Shown: positions 7,001-12,166 of the stretch, in pieces
Layout of the letters: every line of letters begins with the position of its first letter
Position numbering within the stretch: position 1 is the first letter of the stretch
Assembly: GCA_031263835.1 (NCBI GenBank)
Contig: JAISEZ010000162.1
Location: 1-12,166, forward strand
DNA: 12,166 bases
DNA from: Tannerella sp.
GTDB lineage: Bacteria; Bacteroidota; Bacteroidia; Bacteroidales; Tannerellaceae
Direction: 5' to 3'
The notes under the pieces: model-generated
Seen by the model: the letters and a program-made list of their open reading frames with translations, nothing else
Told to the model about the DNA's origin: nothing
The model's database searches: none
Translations under genes and position numbers: made by a program

Positions 7001-7050
7001 ACAAAACAGAAACCGGTCGGATGGCGCGTTGTTACACCACCCGACCGGTT
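7001..7050 (-). terminator. Likely Rho-independent terminator of the OmpH-like gene
   Basis: A perfect 10-bp inverted repeat, AACCGGTCGG (7011-7020) and CCGACCGGTT (7041-7050), is extended by three more pairs after one mismatch. Read on the minus strand, 36 bases past the OmpH-like stop, the stem is followed by TTTCTGTTTTG, a T-rich tail. The CCGGTCGG core is shared with every unit of the neighbouring 42-bp array. Confidence 0.6.
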
Positions 7051-7085
7051 CTACTTCAACAAACTGTTGTTACGATACTTCCCGG

Positions 7086-7697
7086 TCACTCGACAGGAGT
7101 TCCCGACCAGCTCTTATTCAGGTATTCTATCAGTTCGGCCGTAATATTATAGGCGGCTTCCGCCTGATAAATCGGCGCTCCGCCGACATTGCCGAATATA
7201 AGCTGATAATTCCTGTCCTGATTGAATTGCCTCAGATGAAGCCGGATGGTATCGCTCAACTGGGCATTCAAACGCTGGCTTTCGTCCAGCAGTTCCTGCG
7301 TGAGTCTTTCCTCGAGCGCCTGCAAGTCCTGCTGCTTCTTCAGGATACGTTGCTGTTCCTGTTCCGCTCTTTCCTGCGTGGCAAATGCGCCGTTGCGCAG
7401 CTTGTACTGGAAGTTGTCCACTTCGGATTGCAGATTACGCGCCTGCTGCGTAATATTTGCCCGGGCATTCTCCTGTTTCCGCACGAGCTGCTCGTTCAAG
7501 TCCCTTGAAAAGTTGTAATTCAGCAACAGGGAATCCACGTTGAAATAAGCCACCGGAAAACCGGATACCGTCTCGCCCGAAGAGGTGGTCGTCGCCACGG
7601 GCGACAGGCCGTCCTTTTTTCCCGAAAACTGCAGGATAAATAAAATCAATATGGCTACTGCCAAAACACCGTTAATCACGTAATTTATATTCTTCAT
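7086..7697 (-). CDS. OmpH/Skp-family periplasmic chaperone-like protein
   Basis: A 203-residue protein with an N-terminal hydrophobic segment (about residues 7-25, followed by GKKDG) that is either a membrane anchor or an uncleaved signal. A Ser/Thr-rich linker leads to a short strand (FPVAYFNVDSLLLNYNF), then a long Gln/Glu/Arg-rich coiled coil (about residues 65-150), then a return strand (NYQLIFGN). This is the OmpH/Skp (PF03938) plan: strand, coiled-coil arms, strand. Skp chaperones carry unfolded outer-membrane proteins across the periplasm. Bacteroidota hold several paralogues, and which substrate this one serves cannot be told. No Ala-x-Ala cleavage site is evident, so it is probably anchored in the inner membrane. 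It lies 23 bp after the 70-residue membrane-protein gene and is probably cotranscribed with it. The hairpin at 7011-7050 would end the transcript. Confidence 0.85.
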   Translation of the reverse strand: MKNINYVINGVLAVAILILFILQFSGKKDGLSPVATTTSSGETVSGFPVAYFNVDSLLLNYNFSRDLNEQLVRKQENARANITQQARNLQSEVDNFQYKLRNGAFATQERAEQEQQRILKKQQDLQALEERLTQELLDESQRLNAQLSDTIRLHLRQFNQDRNYQLIFGNVGGAPIYQAEAAYNITAELIEYLNKSWSGTPVE

Positions 7698-7720
7698 ACT
7701 GAGTGAAATTTATATTCTGA

Positions 7721-7933
7721 TTAGTTCAAATCCATCCGTTCAAAGAGATTCTTTTTCCCGGCCTCAACTCTGTCCTGAGTTTTCGCGCAGTAAATCCCTT
7801 TTTCTCTTAACGCGGCCTGATTACCGACGTGCATGTCCGGAAACCGGCCGTCTTTTTTCAGTATCACCCGGATACTCAGCAAAGCAATGCACCCCATAAG
7901 AATTATAATTGCAAATAATATTGTGACAATCAT
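7721..7933 (-). CDS. Small single-pass membrane protein, unknown function
   Basis: A 70-residue protein with one N-terminal transmembrane helix (about residues 2-24) followed by a cytoplasmic-type basic stretch (ILKKDGRFP) and a soluble tail containing HVGNQAALREKGIYCAKTQD. I recall similar small Bacteroidota membrane proteins with a KKxGxFPxxHVGxN...GIxCAxxxD pattern, which supports a real conserved gene, but no function is known to me. The start is the ATG at 7931-7933, 23 bases after a TATCTTTG -7 element. The OmpH-like gene follows after 23 bp on the same strand, suggesting a two-gene envelope operon. The Cys in the tail (about residue 49) and the Cys within the helix (residue 15) are visible; the latter lacks a lipobox context, so it is not judged a lipoprotein. 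Confidence 0.8.
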   Translation of the reverse strand: MIVTILFAIIILMGCIALLSIRVILKKDGRFPDMHVGNQAALREKGIYCAKTQDRVEAGKKNLFERMDLN

Positions 7934-7949
7934 TTTTGTTCTATATTTG
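7920..7949 (+). promoter_or_regulatory. Possible plus-strand promoter for pepD
   Basis: TATATTTG (7942-7949) fits the -7 consensus, with ATTG (7920-7923, one mismatch to TTTG) 18 bp upstream. It would start near 7955 and give pepD a leader of about 127 nt. It overlaps the minus-strand promoter face to face. No better plus-strand TAnnTTTG lies between 7950 and 8082. Confidence 0.35.
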
Positions 7950-7955
7950 TGGACG

Positions 7956-7986
7956 CAAAGATACGAGTTTAAGCAAATAGAACGAA
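7956..7986 (-). promoter_or_regulatory. Promoter of the small membrane protein-OmpH pair
   Basis: On the minus strand the -7 element is TATCTTTG (7956-7963, followed by C), and TTCG (7983-7986, one mismatch to TTTG) stands 19 bp upstream. The expected start is near 7949-7950, giving a leader of about 17 nt before the ATG at 7933. Confidence 0.6.
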
Positions 7987-8082
7987 CGATTTTTGAAATA
8001 ATTCCGTTTTTTTTTGTTCCCCGGCCCGTATCATGCTTGTTTTTAGCAGCGTATAAAGAGTATTAATTGATTGAAACAAAAC

Positions 8083-9558
8083 ATGAACAAGGAAAAATGG
8101 AACCCGTTGAGCGATTTGCAGCCGTTTGCCGTCTGGAAATATTTCCACGAAGTGACGCAGATTCCCCGTCCGTCCAAAAAAGAAGAGAAGATTATCCGCT
8201 ATCTGGAAGACTTTGCGGCGGAACACCATTTGCCCGTCAGGAAAGATGCGGCCGGCAATGTGCTAATCGGCAAGCCGGCCACGCCGGGCTATGAGAACCT
8301 GCCGACCGTGATTCTGCAATCGCATCTGGACATGGTCTGTGAGAAGAATAATAATGTAGTACATGATTTTGACAGGGACCCGATTGTGACGGTGGTCGAT
8401 GGCGACTGGCTCCGCGCCGAAGGGACGACTTTGGGGGCGGATAACGGCATCGGCATCGCGGCGGAACTGGCCATCCTGGCTTCGAAGGACGTGGAGCACG
8501 GGCCGCTTGAGTGTCTTTTCACGGTGGACGAGGAAACCGGCCTGACCGGGGCTGCCGCCTTGAAGAAAGGTTTTATGACCGGAAACATCCTCCTGAATCT
8601 GGACAGTGAAGACGAGGGCGAACTGTTCATCGGATGCGCGGGCGGCAAGAGTACGACGGCCACCTTTACGTACGAACCGCTGCCGGCGCCGGCGGATTTG
8701 CACTATTTCCGCCTGAGTGTAGGCGGGCTGAACGGCGGACATTCCGGCAGCGACATTCACAAAGGTCTGGGGAATGCGGTCAAGCTGCTTGTCCGTTTTC
8801 TTTCCCTTCTGAAAAAGGATTTCCGGCCGGTACTCGCCGCGCTGGAGGGAGGCAATCTGCACAATGCCATTGCGCGCGAAAGCTATGCGGTGGCAGGCGT
8901 GAAACGGGAAGACCGTGAAGCGGCGCGCGTTCTGCTGAATCATTTTGCGGCGGATGTGGAAAACGAACTGAAACACACAGACCCCGGCGTCCGTCTGACG
9001 ATGGAGACCGTCGAGGCGCCCCGAACCTGTTTCGGCGACGAACTGACCGGCCGGCTGACGGATGCCCTGCTGGCCTGTCCGCATGGCGTAGCGGGAATGA
9101 GCAGCGAAATGGAGGGACTGGTGGAGACATCGACCAATCTGGCTTCGGTGAAGATGAAAGAAGGAAACCGGATTGTGGTGGGAACCAGCCAGCGCAGTTC
9201 GATTGAATCGGCAAAGACGGCCGTGGCCGACCAGGTTGCCGCCGTTTTCCGACTGGCGGGCGCCGCGGTGGAACAGGGCGAAGGCTATCCGGGCTGGGCG
9301 CCGGACACCCGTTCCGGAATACTCAAAACGGCGCAGGAGGCTTACCGGAAGCTGTTCGGGAAAGAGCCGAAGGTGAAGGCCATTCATGCCGGACTGGAAT
9401 GCGGGCTTTTTCTGGAAAAATACCCGTATCTCGATATGATTTCGTTCGGGCCGACCCTGCGCGACGTCCATTCGCCGAACGAACGGATTGAGATTGCGAC
9501 CGTCGATTTGTGGTGGCGCCATCTGCTTGAGGTGTTAAAAAACATTCCGCCGGTATAA
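8083..9558 (+). CDS. pepD: Aminoacyl-histidine dipeptidase (Xaa-His dipeptidase, M20C)
   Basis: A cytoplasmic zinc dipeptidase that splits dipeptides such as Xaa-His, serving peptide use in fermenters. The protein has 491 residues, close to E. coli PepD (485). The metal and catalytic residues expected of the M20 family are visible: His81 and Asp83 in SHLDM, Asp120 in GADNG, Glu150 and Glu151 in DEETG, Asp174 in NLDSE, and His463 in DVHSPNE. The lid-domain motif GGHSGSDIHKGLGNA is also present. The spacing matches the E. coli residues almost one for one. The ATG at 8083 is chosen; a TTG four codons earlier would add only KQN-type residues. It appears to be a single gene, with a weak candidate promoter at 7920-7949 and a weak hairpin just after the stop. 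The reading frame is intact and nothing looks aberrant. Confidence 0.96.
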   Translation: MNKEKWNPLSDLQPFAVWKYFHEVTQIPRPSKKEEKIIRYLEDFAAEHHLPVRKDAAGNVLIGKPATPGYENLPTVILQSHLDMVCEKNNNVVHDFDRDPIVTVVDGDWLRAEGTTLGADNGIGIAAELAILASKDVEHGPLECLFTVDEETGLTGAAALKKGFMTGNILLNLDSEDEGELFIGCAGGKSTTATFTYEPLPAPADLHYFRLSVGGLNGGHSGSDIHKGLGNAVKLLVRFLSLLKKDFRPVLAALEGGNLHNAIARESYAVAGVKREDREAARVLLNHFAADVENELKHTDPGVRLTMETVEAPRTCFGDELTGRLTDALLACPHGVAGMSSEMEGLVETSTNLASVKMKEGNRIVVGTSQRSSIESAKTAVADQVAAVFRLAGAAVEQGEGYPGWAPDTRSGILKTAQEAYRKLFGKEPKVKAIHAGLECGLFLEKYPYLDMISFGPTLRDVHSPNERIEIATVDLWWRHLLEVLKNIPPV

Positions 9559-9560
9559 TA

Positions 9561-9582
9561 GACGGACGAAAAATCCGTTTAA
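9561..9582 (+). terminator. Weak terminator-like hairpin after pepD
   Basis: ACGGA (9562-9566) can pair with TCCGT (9574-9578) around a 7-base A-rich loop, with TTTAAAC after it. It begins three bases past the pepD stop. The stem is short, so this is tentative. Confidence 0.3.
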
Positions 9583-9600
9583 ACAGAAAAGCGACTTGTT

Positions 9601-9804
9601 ATTAATGCGAATCAGTAGTTAGTAGAATGGATACATTAATTTATATACAAAATCAAATGACTCCGGCAGATGCAGCGCCTGTTGCCGTATTCCGGTATGG
9701 AGATGTGCGGCTTGCCCGCCGGCGGCCCGTTTGTACGGGCGAACACACAGGTTCGCCCCTACTAACTACTGGCTACTAACTACTAACTACTGATTCATAT
9801 TAAT
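9601..9804. repeat. 204-bp intergenic element with 25-bp terminal inverted repeats
   Basis: The left arm at 9601-9625 and the right arm at 9780-9804 are inverted copies matching at 23 of 25 positions; both contain AATCAGTAGTTAGTAG in one sense or the other. Towards the right end the plus strand carries repeated ACTAACTACT-type units (9760-9790), and the inside holds the GGGCGAAC hairpin at 9737-9758. No open frame of note is inside. The element ends five bases before the start of the beta-helix lipoprotein gene. It resembles a miniature inverted-repeat element or a REP-like unit. Confidence 0.8.
9737..9758. repeat. REP-like hairpin inside the 9601-9804 element
   Basis: GGGCGAAC (9737-9744), a 6-base loop ACACAG, and GTTCGCCC (9751-9758) form a perfect 8-bp stem, followed by CCTAC. 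From memory, hairpins of the form GGGCGAAC-loop-GTTCGCCCCTAC recur as dispersed intergenic palindromes in many bacterial genomes. The GC-rich flank GCCCGCCGGCGGCCC (9715-9729) fits that kind of repeat. It could double as a transcription end for pepD. Confidence 0.65.
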
Positions 9805-9808
9805 CCTG

Positions 9809-11323
9809 ATGATGAAGAAAGCAACCGTTTTATGCGCCGTCCTGATGACCGTACTCGGCATGTTGCCCGGATGTGAAGGGATAAACGATTATTCCGTGAA
9901 TCCGGACCACCGGTTGCGTTTTTCGGTGGATACGCTTTCTTTTGACACGATTTTTTCGTCCATCGGCTCCATTACGAAAGAGTTCATGGTGTATAACCCG
10001 AACGGGGAAGCGCTGAAAATTGAATCCATCATGCTGGCGAACGCCGGGAAGAGCGGTTTCCGCATCAATGTGGACGGACGCAGGGGCGATTCGTTCAGGG
10101 AGATTGACATCTGGAAGAAAGACAGCCTGTATGTTTCCGTCGAAGTAACCGTGAATCCGAACGGCGCCCATCAGCCTTTGATTATCGAAGATTCGATTCT
10201 GTTCTACACCAACGGCGTGCGCCAGTCGGTGCTCTTGCAGGCCTACGGACAGGATATTCACCTGATAAAAGGCGGCGTGACCTTTACGGAAGATACCGTT
10301 TTGACGGCAGACCTGCCTTACCTGGTGTACGACAGCCTGACGGTGGCCGAAGGCGTCACGCTGACCCTCGAAAAGGGCGTCCGCTTTTACATGCACGACC
10401 GCGCGAGCCTGATTGTCGCCGGCACGCTCAGGGCAAACGGCACGCAGGACGAGCCGGTGCTCTTCCGGGGCGACCGTCTGGATTACATCTATGCCGAAAT
10501 CGCCCTTCCCTACGACCGGGTGCCGGGGCAGTGGAGGGGGATTTATTTCACGTCCGCCAGTTTCGACAATGAACTGAACCACGCCATCATACGCAACGGC
10601 TTTTCCGGGCTGGTGTTCCGGGAATCGACTCCGGAACGGAAAAAGATAGACATCCGTCATTCGCAGGTAACAAACATGGACGACAACCTGCTGGTGGCCA
10701 TCAACTGCCGGATAGAAGCCTCCGACAGCGAATTCAGCAATTCGACGAACGCAACGGTCGCGCTGATTGGCGGGAAATGCCGGTTTGTGCACTGTACGCT
10801 GGCGAATTACAAGAAAATCGGAAAATCCAGAAACCTGCAAAGTCCCTGCCTGATGCTGTCCAATCATCTGAAATCCGACGAAAACGAAACGGATTATCCG
10901 TTACAGGAGGCCCGCTTCGACAACTGCATCATTGACGGCAGCTTTTCGGCGGATTCGACGCATCTCTACAGCGGCGAACTGATGTTTTTCACGAAGGAAC
11001 CGGAGGAACAGCAGGGGAATGACGCCACGTTCAACTACTATTTCAACAGTTGCTTCATGAAGACCGCCCGCATCGAAAACGGGCGTTTCGTCCGGAATCT
11101 GTTTATAAAAAGCCCGACCTACCTGAAAACGGCGACCCGGGAAGAAGCTTACGAATACGACTTCCGGCTGGCGAATGAATCGGAAGGCATCGGCCGGGCC
11201 GACCGCACCGTTTCGGAACAGTTCCCGGTAGACCGTTACGGCGTCAACCGGCTGACGGGTGACACCGGCCCCTCCATCGGCGCTTACGAATATGTCTATC
11301 AGGAAGAAGAAATTAAAAATTGA
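9809..11323 (+). CDS. Right-handed beta-helix surface lipoprotein
   Basis: A 504-residue lipoprotein: signal peptide with lipobox LPGC and lipidated Cys22. Residues about 35-155 form a beta-sandwich of the kind Bacteroidota put before beta-helices (LSFDTIFSSIGSITKEF, YNPNGEALKIESIML, and a closing LLQAYGQDI). From about residue 165 a right-handed parallel beta-helix follows, starting with a capping motif (LTVAEGVTLTLEKGVRFYM, LIVAGTLRANG) and continuing through strand-turn repeats. The C-terminal signature DRYGVNRLTGDTGPSIGAYEY is typical of secreted beta-helix proteins. It probably sits on the outer membrane; a glycan or matrix-binding role is inferred, and no catalytic residues can be named. 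Two ATGs in tandem (9809, 9812) are possible starts. The upstream inverted-repeat element ends five bases before the first, and no TAnnTTTG promoter is visible in the gap. The GH92 gene follows after 159 bp. Confidence 0.88.
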   Translation: MMKKATVLCAVLMTVLGMLPGCEGINDYSVNPDHRLRFSVDTLSFDTIFSSIGSITKEFMVYNPNGEALKIESIMLANAGKSGFRINVDGRRGDSFREIDIWKKDSLYVSVEVTVNPNGAHQPLIIEDSILFYTNGVRQSVLLQAYGQDIHLIKGGVTFTEDTVLTADLPYLVYDSLTVAEGVTLTLEKGVRFYMHDRASLIVAGTLRANGTQDEPVLFRGDRLDYIYAEIALPYDRVPGQWRGIYFTSASFDNELNHAIIRNGFSGLVFRESTPERKKIDIRHSQVTNMDDNLLVAINCRIEASDSEFSNSTNATVALIGGKCRFVHCTLANYKKIGKSRNLQSPCLMLSNHLKSDENETDYPLQEARFDNCIIDGSFSADSTHLYSGELMFFTKEPEEQQGNDATFNYYFNSCFMKTARIENGRFVRNLFIKSPTYLKTATREEAYEYDFRLANESEGIGRADRTVSEQFPVDRYGVNRLTGDTGPSIGAYEYVYQEEEIKN

Positions 11324-11361
11324 ATGATGGGTTATGAACTGTGCGAATCAACTGTTTTTGC

Positions 11362-11377
11362 CAAAATTGCAATTTTG
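11362..11377. promoter_or_regulatory. 16-bp perfect palindrome upstream of the GH92 gene
   Basis: CAAAATTGCAATTTTG is a perfect 8+8 palindrome about 105 bases before the GH92 ATG, in the 159-bp gap after the beta-helix gene. It could be an operator for a dimeric regulator. It could also be part of the end of the upstream transcript, though it has no loop and only a short T-run. Confidence 0.4.
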
Positions 11378-11482
11378 AAGCCGTCGGTGTACAGGAATTT
11401 ATATGGAGAAGCCGTATGTACTATAGAAAATCACAAACAGAACAATATAGGAGAATATAAAATAGTTAAATAAAAATATCAG

Positions 11483-12166
11483 ATGAAGAAGTATTATTGT
11501 ATAGTATGGGCCGCCTTGCTGACGGCCTGTTCTTCCGGCGCTACGGGAGACAAACAGGAATCGCTGACCCGCTATGTCGATCCGTTTATCGGGACAGCCT
11601 ATGTGGGGCATACGCATCCGGCTGCGTCGCTGCCGTTTTCGATGGTGCAGGCAGGCCCTGACACCGGGAACAAAGGCTGGGAACACTGTTCGGGTTATCA
11701 CGATGCCGACCGTTCGGTCATGGGTTTTTCGCATACGCACCTGAGTGGCACGGGCGTTCCCGAAATGGGAGATATTCTGGTGATGCCCGTTACGGGCGAC
11801 ATCCGGTTCGATGCCGGAACGGAGGACAATCCCGACGCCGGCTACCGCTCCCGCTTCCGGCAGGACAATGAAGTGGCGCAGGCGGGTTATTACAAAACCT
11901 TTCTGGACGATTACGGCATCACGGCGGAAATGACACTCACGCCGCGTGTGGGCTTTCACCGCTACCGGTTTCCGGCCGGCGAACAGGCAGGGATTCTTTT
12001 CGACATGGAACACGGATTTGACGACGAAGCGTATGAGAGTTTCATACAGGCTGTGAACGATTCGACGATCGTGGGCGTACGCAAGTCCAGCGGTTTCGCA
12101 CGCGATCACGGCTATTATTTTGCTGCGCGTTTCTCGAAACCGTTCGAGAAGACAACGGTATGGAAA
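11483..12166 (+). CDS. GH92 family glycosidase lipoprotein, N-terminal part
   Basis: The frame is open from the ATG at 11483 to the window end, giving 228 codons; the 3' end is cut off by the window. A lipoprotein signal ends in LLTACSSG with lipidated Cys16. Residues about 28-228 match the N-terminal beta-sandwich of GH92 (calcium-dependent exo-alpha-mannosidases common in Bacteroidota): YVDPFIGT, GHTHPAASLPFSMVQAGPDT, GWEHCSGYH, the strongly conserved MGFSHTHLSGTG, and DILVMPVTGDI. The C-terminal (alpha/alpha)6 barrel with the catalytic acids lies outside the window, so mannose linkage specificity cannot be judged. The cell location is probably the periplasm or the outer surface. No TAnnTTTG promoter was found upstream; an A-rich stretch precedes the ATG, as usual for Bacteroidota. 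The neighbouring beta-helix lipoprotein may be related functionally, but no SusC/SusD pair is visible to define a glycan locus. Confidence 0.93.
   Translation, partial: MKKYYCIVWAALLTACSSGATGDKQESLTRYVDPFIGTAYVGHTHPAASLPFSMVQAGPDTGNKGWEHCSGYHDADRSVMGFSHTHLSGTGVPEMGDILVMPVTGDIRFDAGTEDNPDAGYRSRFRQDNEVAQAGYYKTFLDDYGITAEMTLTPRVGFHRYRFPAGEQAGILFDMEHGFDDEAYESFIQAVNDSTIVGVRKSSGFARDHGYYFAARFSKPFEKTTVWK

Noticed and set aside
8263..9522. Long minus-strand frame opposite pepD
   Set aside because: Antisense of a complete PepD with all metal ligands; no recognisable domain on the minus strand.
9830..10867. Long minus-strand frame opposite the beta-helix lipoprotein gene
   Set aside because: Antisense shadow; the plus strand carries a signal peptide, lipobox and C-terminal signature.
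11399..12109. Minus-strand frame of 236 codons near the window end
   Set aside because: It lies opposite the GH92 lipoprotein frame, which is open to the window end and carries clear family motifs.

Overview
The window looks like chromosomal DNA from a member of the Bacteroidota, most likely the order Bacteroidales. The supporting signs are several copies of the Bacteroidota -7 promoter element TAnnTTTG (usually followed by C), the near absence of Shine-Dalgarno sites, two DUF1573 proteins, a Bacteroidota-type beta-helix lipoprotein, a GH92 lipoprotein, and MeaB, which serves the methylmalonyl-CoA route to propionate. Genus and species cannot be told from the window. No phage genes, transposase, tRNA, rRNA or CRISPR array were seen.

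Layout. Positions 1-1350 hold the 3' part of a protein with a degenerate trypsin-like end followed by TPR repeats. thyA (1514-2308) and folA (2376-2903) form the thymidylate cycle pair. They are separated by eight tandem copies of an 8-bp unit. A promoter at about 2907 precedes a three-gene plus-strand run: two secreted DUF1573 proteins (2944-3333, 3352-4491) and meaB (4494-5585). pfkA lies convergent on the minus strand (5596-6579). Upstream of pfkA is a 506-base gene-free stretch (6580-7085). It holds the pfkA promoter, a striking array of 42-bp hairpin repeats bracketed by 30-bp inverted repeats (6679-6990), and a terminator-like hairpin. Next come two minus-strand envelope genes: an OmpH/Skp-like protein (7086-7697) and a 70-residue membrane protein (7721-7933). 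The plus strand then carries pepD (8083-9558), a 204-bp inverted-repeat-bounded intergenic element (9601-9804), a beta-helix lipoprotein (9809-11323), and the start of a GH92 glycosidase lipoprotein (11483 to the window end).

How the genes work together. ThyA makes dTMP and dihydrofolate, and FolA recycles the dihydrofolate. PfkA (glycolysis) and MeaB (cofactor loading of methylmalonyl-CoA mutase) fit a succinate/propionate-forming fermenter. PepD and GH92 fit peptide and glycan use. The DUF1573, OmpH-like, small membrane and beta-helix proteins belong to the cell envelope.

Most unusual features: the inverted-repeat-bounded 42-bp hairpin array, in which units differ mainly at one trinucleotide; the octamer array between thyA and folA; the Cys in place of the usual active-site Trp in FolA; and the second inverted-repeat element at 9601-9804. 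I did not find a clear multi-gene undescribed system. The hairpin array is the best candidate for something new.
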